Below, in pieces: positions 42,904-53,268 of a stretch of DNA of 64,000 nucleotides. The position numbers and the translations under genes are program-made. How positions within the stretch are numbered: position 1 is the stretch's first letter; each line of letters begins with the position of its first letter. The stretch covers positions 3,353,826 through 3,417,825 of the forward strand of contig BCKK01000001.1 in the NCBI GenBank assembly GCA_001600615.1. Direction: 5' to 3'. The stretch is from Dioszegia crocea (taxonomy: Eukaryota; Basidiomycota; Tremellomycetes; Tremellales; Bulleribasidiaceae). The notes beneath the pieces were generated by a model. It made no database searches. It was not told the origin of the DNA and saw nothing but the letters and a program-made list of their open reading frames with translations.

Positions 42904-44066
42904 ATGTCGTTAGGAGTGGGCATCAGAGGGTCTTCCTTAGCCTTCAGAAACAGGCTACTCTGTCCAGTATGTCGTCTTCCCCTCCGCTTCCCCTCTTCTC
43001 CCTTCTCACACTCCCCCTCATCCCCCATCTCTCGGCAGGCCCACACCGGTCCACCCGGACAGCAGGTCCAGCGATACCTTGAGCAAGCCCGTCAAACCAT
43101 ACAAGCAGCTCTACGCCTGCTCCGAGAGCACAGCGGAAAGCTATCCGCATCGGCGGGTACTCAAGTCGCCCAGCTGGGGACTCGGCTCAACCATGTCACT
43201 GGATATGAAGACATAGATCGGTTGAAAGCATCAGTGGTGCAAACAGGTAAGCCTCAACGTCCAGTTCTCAGCTCATGGCAGAGCAAGAACTCTCTGCAGC
43301 TCGTGAAGCTTCTCGATCCCTGAAACAAGCCTACGACGCAGCCGTCGCTACCCGAGCATCCGCTCAGCGATCCGTAAACTCCCTCCTCGAGCGTAAAGAC
43401 CGCTGGTCCGATTCAGACGTCGCGGACTTTACATCCCTCATCCGTTCCGACCATGCCTCCAACGCTGCTGTTACCCAAACATCCGCTCAGCTCAACGCTG
43501 CCGAGGCCAACGTCGATCGGCTCTTTTCCGAATTGACAAAATCTATCCTGACTCGTTATCACGAGGAACAGATCTGGAGTGATAAGATCCGCTCCTTCTC
43601 ATCTTGGGCGAGTCTGGTGGGGCTGGCGGCGAATTTGGTGGTGTTTATGGGGGCGATAGTGTTTGTTGAGCCGTGGAAGAGGCGGAAGTTGGCAGAAGGA
43701 CTAGAGGTCAGGATGGCGGGGATGATGGCTAGTGTCCAGGCGCAGATAGAGACTCTGGCAGAGGAGGTGGCGGCGGCGAACGTGGGTTCTGGGCTATCGA
43801 TATCGGGTTCTCCCCCAGCTTCGATCACCTCTCCTCCCCCGCCATTGCCCCTCGATCTAGGGAGTGCGGACGCCACCTTGTCACCTGAGGAATTACCGCC
43901 TCCGCCTCTGTCGGCCGACTACGCGACCTATCTTTCTGCCAATCTTACCCGTTGCTACCGCTACCTCGGAGGCGGAGAGACGGCTCAGATCACGATCGAT
44001 CCCGCGTACCTAGCGGGGGCGTCTGGACTCGCGATGGGTGCCGCCTTGACCTATATAATGCGATGA
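42904..44066 (+). CDS. MDM33: MDM33/SHE9, mitochondrial inner-membrane morphology protein
   Basis: The start at 42904 gives a mitochondrial presequence rich in Arg/Ser and free of acids (MSLGVGIRGSSLAFRNRLLC). The She9/Mdm33 domain follows: QVQRYLEQARQTIQAALRLL, then coiled coil SLKQAYDAAVATRASAQRSV, NSLLERKDRWSDSDVADFTS, TKSILTRYHEEQIWSDKIRS, and a first membrane span (LVGLAANLVVFMGAIVFVEP) before WKRRKLAEGLEVRM. A second hydrophobic stretch at the very end (YLAGASGLAMGAALTYIM) gives the expected two-span topology. Mdm33 influences inner-membrane fission and cristae. One intron (near 43245-43279) is clear. A second possible intron (72 bases, GTATGT to CGGCAG, near 42969-43040) is a multiple of three and would shorten the presequence. 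Confidence 0.9.
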
Positions 44067-44203
44067 ATCAAATATCACAAACGTCTATCCGTCTACCAGT
44101 CATATCTAGTTCGTAGTAACTGGGTGATGCACAATCATCCCTCTTCCGCGCTAGTGACCTCGAATCCATCCTCTTTGTCTCTACATAGGTATAAATCGCG
44201 GCC

Positions 44204-45745
44204 TCAAAACCCGAACATCCTCCGCCGGTTCACATCTTGTTCCAACTTTGAGGCTGATCATACACTGTCTCGTCAGGCCTGACCCCTTAAAAGCCCAGAA
44301 GCAGACTCACTATTCTCGTAAACATCCGCCTCGTCCATCTCCCTCCTTCTCTTCCTCCGCCGATGCCACCACAAGCCCAACACAGTCGCAATGACCAGCA
44401 CAGCGACAGCGATGACAGTTGACGATACAGCAATCACTACAGTATTGCTGATGCATGAGCAATGTCTCTGCTAGCGTCAACAATATTGACTCACTTGCTG
44501 GTATCGGACGACCCGGATGGGGTAGGCTCCACATGACCTGTCGGCAGAGAAGGCTGACCGGTTGTCTTGATTGACGCCGCGGACGGTCGGCTCATGGCTG
44601 TATCGAATCCAGCTGGAGCCGAGGATGACGCCGTCAGGGTCAAGACGCCAGAAGCTGAGAATGACTGGACAGTGATTGTCGAGGAAGCAGCTGCAGGGTC
44701 ATAAGACGAGCTCGATATGGCCGACGAAGTGGGAGAAGCATCTGAGGAAGCGGGCCCAGGGGACGATGAGGCGCTAGGCGAGCTAGTGCTTGTCGATGAA
44801 GACACCTTGGCAGGCGATGCGGGCGAAGAAGACGCTTGGCTGGCGAATCCGGGGCGGGCATCTCGACTGAGATTTGATCAGCTACGATCCTGCCGGCTGA
44901 ACGTATGACTCACACAACACCATTGAAGGCAACAAAGTCAATATCGAGGTTGACACTCTTCGAGTCCTCCGGCGCATTTCTCGATGGCTCATTCGTCACT
45001 CTCAGCGTATGTTCTCCTTGGCCTAGTCCCGAAGTGGCAAATAGAGCTTGTTGATATACGAGGGTGGTCGCCAGGCCAGAAAAGAATTGTTTGGCGGCAG
45101 AATCGAGAATGACGCTATATATGCCCTGGACTCGTCAGCGTGACACCCGTATGGCACGAGGGGAGGCCTTGAAGATGGAAGACCAACATGACTACACGAG
45201 ATTAGCTAATTGTCAGTCATCGGCAAAGTGTACTCACTCCCCACGACGAGCACCATAGATTGCGATATCCGTACCAGTCCATTTGACCTCTACGAATTCT
45301 GCCTAAGGCAGGTCAGACATAGCTCCTTTGACGCAAATGAGGCAAATCGGACTCACATCGGCAAAGCTATTGTGCCTGATTGCAAGTCAATGTCGAAATC
45401 CTCATATAGGCTAGCATCCAAAAGTGAATCTCTTACGCTGTCTGCAAGCATATTAGCACTTCTCACCACGGGTTAGCGAGGCCAAGTTGGATCTCACTTT
45501 ATCATGATAACGGTCAATTGTAGCACCTGCCAATGATGCTGTAGTATTCAGCCTCGCTATCGGAGCACATCATAACCGGGTGGATCGAAATTTGTACTGT
45601 AGGTTGATACGTACGGAGGGTTGTGTTCCTGGATGTATCAGCATCAATCGCCACTTGGACTCAAACTTGTTAATGGCACGCAAACATACCAGGACGGACC
45701 GCTGTAGAATAGATTCCGGTCGGTATCATCGAGGATGTTCGCCAT
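44204..45745 (-). CDS. Type I membrane protein with beta-sandwich ectodomain (basidiomycete family)
   Basis: The start at 45745 gives MANILDDTDRNLFYSGPSW, then NTT. This is the opening pattern of a large basidiomycete family whose ectodomain resembles a carbohydrate-binding jelly roll (DDTDPxxxYSxxW). Further motifs fit: FVEVKWTGTDIAIYGARRGE, QALFATSGLGQGEHTLRV and NLDIDFVAFNGVV. A Ser/Thr/Pro/Ala-rich stalk of about 120 residues leads to one membrane span (VVIAVSSTVIAVAVLVIATV) and a basic cytosolic stop (HRRRKRRREMDEADVYEN). With the last intron removed (branch CTGAC, ATCAG acceptor) the tail ends KLEQDVNRRRMFGF at TGA 44204-44206. No classical N-terminal signal peptide precedes it, so the span may act as signal-anchor. 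Function in the family is unknown. Confidence 0.75.
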
Positions 45746-46277
45746 ATTGGTGCCTCCTCAGCCCGCTCTGGGGTCGGAGTATAGCCGAAGAGAATGACTG
45801 AGGCCGAGTGTAAAGATTTGTCGACTCGGAATTAGGGATAGAGCGAGATAGCTGTCGGCTCCTTTGGTGCGCTAGAGCTGGAGAGGGTGGGATGATGCGT
45901 ATGGGGCAAGCCGAACCCCTTAGTCCTCGAATGAAAGGAGTGTGAGAGATCGTGGTTGATGTCGTCGTTTGACCTGTGTGTGTGTGTCTGTGACTCTGTC
46001 TGCCGGAATGTGTCAGTTGAGCAAAAGAACAGAAGTCAGATGTTTGGATGATCATGATGGAATCGAAGCAAACACAGATCGTACCGCCTGCGACATGTAC
46101 AAGTCCCTTTGACGAGCGATAGCACTGATGTCCATCGCACTCATCCCTCCAAGGGGTCCTTTCCCGTTTCAAATGGCATTTCTCAAAGGCAGGTGGAGCC
46201 GTCATTCGGCACCAAACCACTTGGTCCATGGCGCGATTTCCGATTCAGAATTATACATTGTTGACAGTTTCGGAAGC
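45746..46277. other. Intergenic region between two minus-strand genes
   Basis: These 532 bases lie upstream of the type I membrane protein gene. A GT-rich run (about 45975-45990) is the only simple repeat. No gene is seen. Confidence 0.45.
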
Positions 46278-46664
46278 TCATGAAGGCATAGTTGGATTGG
46301 GTGGTGGGAATTGACCTCCGCTAGCCTCAAATGCGAATCGGTCCTGAGAAATCAGCGTTGGGATCAGTGGCAAACTCGCAAACTCGGTCGAGTAACGAAA
46401 GACATGCAAGACTCACTTGCTCCAGTTTGGCAGTTTCCTATATTCTCAGCATGAGGCCGTCTAGCAGTCACTTGAATCTCTACTCACTTCTCTTCTTCTC
46501 ATTGCTCTGACGGAGAAACCCTGCATGATGAGAAGACCACCATATCCCTAGGTCAACATTAGCTGCGCGGTCCCGGCGATTCAGCCAGACATCCAACTCA
46601 CGCAAGCTGCCAGAGATGTCAGCACGGCGCCTCGTTGAAGTATGTCGGGGAGTGTAAGGGGCAT
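46278..46664 (-). CDS. Small single-span protein, COX14-like, 69 aa
   Basis: Four mini-exons (21, 20, 7 and 21 codons) join in frame from the ATG at 46664 to TGA 46278-46280. The 69-aa product starts MPLTLPDILQRGAVLTSLAA, then CGYGGLLIMQGFSVRAMRRR, EETAKLEQDRFAFEASGG and a Pro-rich end. It has one hydrophobic span of about 20 residues preceded by RG and followed by a strongly basic RAMRRRE and a short helix. This is the size and layout of Cox14, an inner-membrane protein needed for Cox1 assembly. The match is architectural, not a strong identity. The start codon is 220 bases from that of divergent TYR1. Apparent longer frames further right are the antisense of TYR1's first exon. Confidence 0.55.
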
Positions 46665-46884
46665 ATTGGGTTGATTCGTTGGGGGTACAGGGCGAGAGAT
46701 ATCCTTCACCCAGCCAAAGTTCGGATCGACGATGAGTTGGGCGGCGTGGAGCCCCGCAAACAGCGGAGTTCGGCCCTTGTCCGTCCCGAGATGCACGATC
46801 AGCAGAGCAGCAAGCCTAGCTAGAGCGACTTGACCAATCTTTGCATACACAAGGACGATACTCACAATAAACACTTCCGATACA

Positions 46885-48579
46885 ATGGCAGATGCCGCTG
46901 AAACAGGCAGCAATGGCTCAACTTCCGCGCCAAAACTGGTCATTGGGATCATTGGGATGGGCGACGTGAGGTCATTCTCGTCTACTCTGAACTCCAGCTG
47001 AAATGGCAGATGGGCAGAATGTATGCGCGAAGATTGCAAGCAGGTGGTGCTGGAACGTAGGTCTGCTTACTTCTCAATCGCTGAATGACTCATGCTGACG
47101 GTAAGGATCTACGTGTGTGACCTACCCGAGCGCTTTCCATCGCTCGTGACCGAATTCGAAGGCAGTGGTATCATTCCACTGGCAGATGGACACGCCGTCT
47201 CCCGATTATCAGACCTTATCATCTATTCGGTAGAGGCAGCGCATATCGATAAATGCGCGCGGGAATATGGACCTAGTACGAAAGTTGGCGCCACTGTAGC
47301 TGGGCAGACCAGTGTAAAGGCGCCCGAGAAGCAGGCATTTGAGAAGCACCTACCGGAGGATTGCTCCATCGTCAGCTTGCACAGTTTGCATGGGCCCGGA
47401 GTGACTACGGAGGGTCAACCTTTGGTATGTCTATAAACGGGAAGGTCTGACGTTCAGATTATCATACATCACAGAGGACCAGTTGAGCGAGTGAGGATGG
47501 TTGAGGATATCTTCCGATGTTTCAAATCCCGATATGTCTACCTCAGCTACGAAGAGCACGATATGGTGACGGCCAACACCCAAGCTGTGACTCATGCTGC
47601 TTTTCTTAGGTGAGTAGTCTCAATCATTTCATCCACGATGTAGCTAACAATACAGCATGGGTACAGCATGGCACAACTCCTCGGCATATCCCTGGGAAAC
47701 AACGCGCTACGTCTCCGGCATCGAAGTTGTCAAAGTCAACATCACCCTCCGCATCTACTCGGCCAAGTGGCACGTCTACGCTGGTCTTGCTATCCTCAAC
47801 CCCGCTGCTCAATTGCAGATCCAACAATACGCCAGATCAGCCAGCGAGCTGTTCAAGCTCATGGTGCAGAATAAGGAAGAGGAGCTAGCTACGAGGGTGT
47901 GGAGCGCGCGGGAGAAGGTCTTCGGGTGGGCGAAGGGTGAAGAGGGTGGAGAGAGAGAGGGATCAGCGGAAGGTGCCAAGCAATCTGGGCGGAGAGGTCC
48001 TATATTACTCAGCGAAGACGTGCTGGATCAGTTCAGTCTCGGTAAGGGAGCAGTTGGGGATAGGGATAAAGAGCGGAGCTCTAACTCACATTTGAGCTTG
48101 TTGGCGATGGTGGATTGCTGGGCGAATCTGGGTATAAGACCGTACGAGCATCTGGATGTTGCCGGAACTCCAGTATTCATGCTCTGGATAGGTACGTTCA
48201 GCTTCTGGCCCGCCTTTGTGTTTTGGCTGACTTCTCAGGCGTCGCCGAATTCCTGTTCCGCTCACCATCATTGCTTGCATCAGCCATTCAGGCCGCACTC
48301 TCGGACAGAATACACCGGCCCGACGATATCGAGTTTGTCGTGGCAGCGAGGGGTTGGTCAGAATGCGTGACATTTGGGAACTTTGATCTGTACAGGACAA
48401 GATTTGAAAAGACTGCCTGTGAGTTTCGAGCAATCCTGCGGAGGTGCGATGATACTTCAATGCTGATTGTCTCAGCGTTCTTCTCGCCCCGGTTCGAAGA
48501 AGCCACCAAGCTAGGATCGAAAATGATCAAAGTCATTCAGGACGCGCAAAGAGCAAAGACAGTCGATGAAGCTACATAG
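46885..48579 (+). CDS. TYR1: TYR1, prephenate dehydrogenase (tyrosine biosynthesis)
   Basis: This enzyme converts prephenate to 4-hydroxyphenylpyruvate with NAD(P)+ in the cytosol. The first exon starts at 46885 (MADAAETGSNGSTSAPKL). The Rossmann motif spans the first intron: VIGIIGMGDMGRMYARRLQ (GxGxxG). Further signatures are RIYVCDLPERFPSLVTEF-like sequence after exon 2, RLSDLIIYSVEAAHIDK, SIVSLHSLHGPGVTTEGQPL, and DMVTANTQAVTHAAFLSMG with its catalytic-region His residues. The helical C-terminal dimerisation half includes KWHVYAGLAILNPAAQLQI and KLGSKMIKVIQDAQRAKT. Four to six short introns are present. Stop TAG is at 48577-48579. No aromatic-pathway neighbour is present. Confidence 0.94.
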
Positions 48580-48618
48580 CATGCATATGCGACATATCAT
48601 CAAAATACATATTATACA

Positions 48619-48946
48619 TTACCCTCTCCCTTCTCGCCAGTAGACGACTTGCTCATCCGCCCAAACTCTGAAAGACACCCGGTAGATGTAGGCGACATTC
48701 CGGCATATGCCTATGATGCTGCTGAATATGAGGTGGGACCGAGACTTGTCCTCGTTCGAGATTTGAGGGTACGCTATGCTGTCAGATTTGACTTTGGACA
48801 CCGCACATCCCGTACTCACATTTGCCATTGAGTTAGTCGAAGATGAACAGCTGCGTCCTCAATTGTTGATACGTATGCGCTGATGTGATTTGGGCGGCCT
48901 CGCCGGGTTGACTGCAGATCCACGCATCCTCCCGCCCGCCTGACAT
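48619..48946 (-). CDS. Possible small gene containing AYIYRVSF peptide
   Basis: This is a tentative model. From an ATG at 48946 the minus strand reads MSGGREDAWICSQPGEAAQI, then needs an intron containing the branch-like CTAAC and ending near GTGAG. That brings it into a frame with SNEDKSRSHLIFSSIIGICR, AYIYRVSFRVWADEQVV and a TAA at 48619-48621, about 90 residues. The frame contains copy B of the 24-bp repeat. The start lies only 16 bases past the ATG38-like stop, and the donor/acceptor are weak. It may be only the 3' UTRs of the flanking genes. Confidence 0.2.
48670..48693. repeat. 24-bp sequence shared with 34221-34244 (copy B)
   Basis: This is the second copy, 21 of 24 positions identical to the one upstream of MKT1. 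It lies between the convergent TYR1 and ATG38-like genes. Confidence 0.6.
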
Positions 48947-48961
48947 GTCCAAATCGCGTTA

Positions 48962-50718
48962 CTAAGCACCCGGCTTGCCCCGAGTCTCCAGCTTAAGCTT
49001 AGCGTACCGAGCCTTGTACCGCGCAGCGGAGACTTTCTATGCAGTCAGAACCATACAGGGCCGAAAGAGCTTGACGTACATGTTTCTCGTTTTCCGCTTT
49101 CAAGACACTGACTTCGTCCTCTAATTCGCCCACCCTCGACCTCAATTTCCCAGCTTCTTCAGCCTGGGCAAGCTGGCTCGCCGCCAAGAGTCGAGGATCT
49201 GGCCTGGCATGTCCGGGCTGTCGGAGGCTAGGATCGACCGGTAAGACCTGGGATCGCAAAAGGACACTCGTATCCAACCTGGCCTTGACCGCCTGCTCGT
49301 TAGCGCAATCCCTTCAAATCTGGAGACATCCACATACCTCTTTCCTAACTCCCGCAGCGACCGTTCGTAGAGCTGCTTCGCGCTCTTTACTCCGCAGCCT
49401 CAACTCCCGGTTCTCCTCGTCAACCTGTTGAGTGTGCACTGCTAGGGCATCGAGAGACGCTCGAAGCGATTCGTTCTCCAGAATGAGCTCTTCGGGTGTT
49501 TTGGCCGAAGCAGAGCTGCCAGTCAGCAATATGTCCTAGCACTGTAGAACACGGGGTTTTAAGTCGAGCAATAACTCACCTCCGGCGATCCTTACGCGGC
49601 GCTGAACTTGTAGCGGTCTCAGACGGGATCATGCAGTAAGAATCGCTTGGAGAGGCCGTGCGATCTACGAAATTAGCCTTGGATCCTAAGTCCGACACAA
49701 AGCAGCCTGTCTGACTCCACAGACCACAGCGTAACTCACTGATATCACTGTCTTTTACTGTCTTACGATCTTTGCCTCGACTGCTGCCAGCGCGTACAGC
49801 ACCTTCCTCTTTCCCGTCATTTTGCCCTCCCTTGCCCTTCGCTTGCGAATCGCCCATAGGGGCGCTGGCGAATGCGACTGGCCGACTGACCTCATCCAGA
49901 CACTCTTCCAACATGCCCCAGAAGCGACTGAATGGGTCCATTTCCCTTCCGCCATGTCGCCTAGGATCTACACCTAGACCGAGGCCAAAAGTAATGTATG
50001 ACTCGGCAGGATCGGGTTCCGAAGACGATGACGACGAGTACAGTGGTGAGATTGTAGGCTGATGACTGGCAGATGCTAGATTGGGATTGTGATCTGCAAG
50101 CGGAGTAGCGTGCGGGATTGGTCGCTGTGCGAATGGAGGGAGGCCACGACCGCCAATCGCTTGGGCAGGACTGGTACGCGGTGCAGCAGTTGAGGATGCG
50201 AAGAATGGACTGGGTGATACGCCAATTGCCGCCAGCCCTGTTGGCTCGTTTGGTCGCTTGATTGGGCTGGTGGGGCGCCTCTCTCCCGAGACTCGACCGT
50301 GAGAAATGGCAGATACCCCTCCGGGTGATGGGGCAGGGACTGTGGCCGCACGCCGAAGATTGGGGTGGTGAACAATGCTTGGAGCCTTGTGGACCAAAGC
50401 TATCCGCCGCTCGAGATCACGGACGAGCTTCTTGTGCTGCGCCGTAAGAAGCTGAAGGGTCTTGAGCGTGCCCGGGTCGGTACCGCTCGAAGCGGAGGCG
50501 TGTGAGAACAAGTCTGCAGCTTGGCGATAAGCCTCAAGGGCAGAGGTGAGCGTCGCGATGGATGGAGAAGGATCGTGGAGCACTTGTGACGCCTGAGACG
50601 AGAGTGCGTGAGCCTGAGAATTCAGCGCTCAGCATCATGTAGGACGAGAGTCAAGAATTCGCCACAAGGTGTGTCAACTCACTCGCTGTAAGGAGCCTGC
50701 CTCGCCTGGCCCACTCAT
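48962..50718 (-). CDS. ATG38/NRBF2-like protein (MIT-like helices plus coiled coil)
   Basis: The start at 50718 gives MSGPGEAGSLQR, then after an intron AHALSSQASQVLHD. An MIT-like helical repeat follows (LTSALEAYRQAADLFSHASA, KTLQLLTAQHKKLVRDLERR). About 180 residues are Pro/Ser-rich (SPIKRPNEPTGLAAIGVSP), with a conserved-looking FGLGLGVDPRRHG and a DPFSRFWGMLEECLDEVSRP segment. The last third is coiled coil (LENESLRASLDALAVHTQQV, GKLRSRVGELEDEVSVLKAE), ending KLKLETRGKPGA. An N-terminal MIT domain plus a C-terminal coiled coil is the layout of Atg38/NRBF2, a subunit of the autophagy PI3-kinase complex I. The assignment is by architecture and could be wrong. It diverges from the MaoC-type gene across 225 bases. 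Confidence 0.55.
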
Positions 50719-50942
50719 CTCACCTGGTTGATTTTGGGTGAGCACAGTCAGAAGCCATCTGCACAGTATGCCAACTCTTCGTGTCCGATGATATGAGTAG
50801 ATGAGAGGCGACTCAGGCTTGCAGATGTGAATGTACGTTCGGCCTTCGGACATTGGACTCGCCCGAGGAACGATCATCGGTCACACCATGGCGCACATTG
50901 ATAGCTTCTGATATCCTCCATACCTCAACCACTCAATTGATC

Positions 50943-52190
50943 ATGCTTCCCGAAGCTCTCACTCCGAGCCCTGCAGTCATCCTTCTCCTCGTCACCTTAC
51001 CCCTCTTCTTCGCACCTAAGATAATCCGAGCCTTCACATCCTCGGCCGGGCCCATCTACCACCTCCTCCGCACTGCCTCTCAGCCAGAGGTCGAGCTGCC
51101 CTGTACCCCGACCCGACGGTTTAGCTCCCTCATCACCGTGCTCTTCTCCATAACGCTTCTTGGGCTGAAGCATCTCGGCCTCGGTGCTAAACTGGGAAAG
51201 ATAAGGGAAGACGGAACGGTCGAGCTTCCAGCTTTGTCCGTCTCGGCTCCTATCTCTATACGACCAGGTGATATCCGGGCATATCACCGCGCAGTATCAC
51301 CTGGATCTCCACTCACAACCCCTGCTGCTACCACCAATGCCCCGTGGCTCCTCCTAGCTCCGCTTATAACCCCCCTGATCCCCTCACTGCTGCTCCTTCG
51401 AGCCAACCCCGTTCGGCCTTTGGGGTCCGTCAACACCCGCAATATCTTCATCTTCCATCGTCCCGATGTCCTTCGACAAGCGGGGTCAGCGAGCACCACG
51501 ACTACCGGGGGAATGAAGGCGGAAGCGAGGATGGGCGGTAGTGGTTTGTTGGGCCGAAGAGTAAAGAGGGGCGTCGAGTTCGACACTGTCATCACTGTGA
51601 AGGCCGACGGAGAAGCAGTCTTCGCCTTCACATTTACCACTCTATCTCTTCTCCACTTACCACCTTCGGCACCATACCACCAGGCAAAACCGTCCGAGCC
51701 CACTCAAACGCCAGAGCCGACCTGGTCCAACGATCCTCTTCCTCTATCTCTGCCATCCAATTCAGCTCCCCTCCCGTGGGCATCACTCTCGAAAGACTAC
51801 AATCCCATCCATGTATCGCCTCTCCTCGCGAAGCTATTCGGGTTCAAGCGGAGTATTGCCCATGGTAATATGGTATTGGCGATGGCGATGCAGAGGGCAA
51901 TATCTAGCAGGGAGCAGGCAGATGGCGATGATATCCCTGCGCGAGCAGCTCTGGGACAGCTATGGGCTGGCGCCTCGGGAGTTGGAGGTGAAAAGCCGAG
52001 CTGGTTGGTCGTGGAGTTTAAGCGGCCAGTCTTTGTCCCGTCTGCACCGAGAGTCAGATGGTCTAAAGGAAGGGTGCAGGTGTATGAGGCTGGGCCGAAG
52101 GGGCAGAGCGGTGAGAGCGTTGATGCAGCGGACGAGGTGAGAGTACTGGTGGACATCAGGGCGGGAGAGGGAGTAGAAGCACCTGCTTGA
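50943..52190 (+). CDS. MaoC-like hotdog-fold dehydratase/hydratase with N-terminal membrane segment
   Basis: An intronless 415-codon frame starts at 50943; an upstream in-phase non-ATG extension is ignored. A hydrophobic N-terminal span (PAVILLLVTLPLFFAPKIIR) would anchor the protein. The middle is variable. Near the C-terminus lies WASLSKDYNPIHVSPLLAKL followed by FGFKRSIAHGNMVLAMAMQR. This matches the MaoC/(R)-specific enoyl-CoA hydratase box with catalytic Asp (D-x-N-P-I-H) and His (A-H-G). A second half-hotdog is likely around residues 60-260 (RPGDIRAYHRAV, NTRNIFIFHRPD). Such enzymes act in fatty-acid beta-oxidation or elongation steps, hydrating enoyl-CoA or dehydrating hydroxyacyl-CoA. 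Substrate and organelle cannot be read. Lack of introns is unusual in this window. Confidence 0.8.
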   Translation: MLPEALTPSPAVILLLVTLPLFFAPKIIRAFTSSAGPIYHLLRTASQPEVELPCTPTRRFSSLITVLFSITLLGLKHLGLGAKLGKIREDGTVELPALSVSAPISIRPGDIRAYHRAVSPGSPLTTPAATTNAPWLLLAPLITPLIPSLLLLRANPVRPLGSVNTRNIFIFHRPDVLRQAGSASTTTTGGMKAEARMGGSGLLGRRVKRGVEFDTVITVKADGEAVFAFTFTTLSLLHLPPSAPYHQAKPSEPTQTPEPTWSNDPLPLSLPSNSAPLPWASLSKDYNPIHVSPLLAKLFGFKRSIAHGNMVLAMAMQRAISSREQADGDDIPARAALGQLWAGASGVGGEKPSWLVVEFKRPVFVPSAPRVRWSKGRVQVYEAGPKGQSGESVDAADEVRVLVDIRAGEGVEAPA

Positions 52191-52431
52191 GCACAGATAG
52201 GACAGCATCATCTCAGCCAGAATACTAGAAGGGCCTCTCGATACATGCAAAGAATCATGACGGGCGGTGGGAATCAGCGGTGCGAGTGGAATTCTTTGGG
52301 GCCAAATTAGAAAATTTACATCAAGCGCACAATCGTTCCTACTAGCTAGATTCCGCTATATTAAAGTCCGCATACCTTCTTGCACCACTCCTCCTGGCTC
52401 ATGCTCCCAACTGACAGCGTTGAGCAGTCGT

Positions 52432-53268
52432 TTAGGGGACGAAAGCGGCGCCGGCAACAACACCGACGAGGCCAAGAGCCACAGCTTGGAGACCCTGGGG
52501 GAGAGGGGCGAGGGCATCACCAGCAGCTCGGGACGAGGAGGCAGCAGCGATAGCACTGGACGCCGACTGCAGTCAATCAGCTAGGTTCGATGTCAGGCGG
52601 CCACTACTACTCACGTTCACCACGCTGGAGATAGATGCGGCCGCACCACCGGAGGTGGTTGACGCTCGGCTGCTGGTGCCGGTCACAGAGCCAGCGATAG
52701 AGGAGGCGGAGGCAGAGACGCCAGTCGCAGATGCGGAGCGAGACGCCGAGCCGGATGCACCGGAAGCGCCGCTATACTGTCAGTTCTGCAGTCCATTGCG
52801 AGTAAAGAGCTACTCACCTAGCGACAAGGGTGGCACTGCTGACGGGGGAGCCAGCCTGACCACAGGCGCTGCCCAACTGGCCAAGGACCGAGTTCAACGC
52901 GGTGGTCTCAGCGGAGGTGACACCAGGGGTGTTGCTCAAGACACATTGGAGGCAGCCAACAAAGCCAGAGTAGGTAGCCGGCTGGCAGACGGAGAGACAG
53001 GTGTTGGTGTCACCGGTAGTGCAAGCTTGGTAGATGCTGAGCGCGGAGGTGCACTGAGACTGGCAAGCCGAGGGGATTTGAGCCGCAGTGAGCTGACGCG
53101 CGATAAAGTTGGAGTGCTCGGACCGGGTGAGGAGGGTCGAGACGGTGTTGGCGGCTGGGGTGTCAGCCGAATTGTGCTACAAGCGCGTAAATGCCCATAC
53201 AGCGCGAGGGATGACTTACAGACACTGAGGGTGCCAACGAGAGCGATGAGAGCGACCTTGCCGAACAT
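52432..53268 (-). CDS. Cys-rich secreted protein with probable GPI anchor
   Basis: A signal peptide (MFGKVALIALVGTLSV) starts at 53268. After an intron the mature part reads FIARQLTAAQIPSACQSQCT, SALSIYQACTTGDTNTCLSV, CQPATYSGFVGCLQCVLSNT and LGQLGSACGQAG. About eight Cys lie in a C-x3-C ... C-x(n)-C-x3-C ... C-x2-C pattern, followed by a Ser/Ala stalk (SASRSASATGVSASASSIAG) and a hydrophobic end (VALGLVGVVAGAAFVP). The layout is that of small basidiomycete wall or secreted Cys-rich proteins. It resembles CFEM proteins in size but lacks the exact CFEM spacing, so I do not call it CFEM. Stop TAA is at 52432-52434. The long plus-strand frame over the same region is its antisense. Confidence 0.78.

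Noticed and set aside
46585..47039. Long minus-strand frame (MTSFGAEVEPLLPVSAAS...) continuing the COX14-like exon
   Set aside because: Its first part is the exact antisense of TYR1 exon 1 (46885-46970), which has a clear Rossmann motif. A 69-aa start at 46664 explains the conserved part.
48720..48800. tRNA-like TTCGAGATT sequence
   Set aside because: There is no cloverleaf with a matching acceptor stem, A box or anticodon arm around it.
52432..53268. CFEM-domain call for the Cys-rich secreted protein
   Set aside because: It has about eight Cys, but the spacing does not follow the CFEM consensus and the central Asp was not seen, so only a general Cys-rich call is made.
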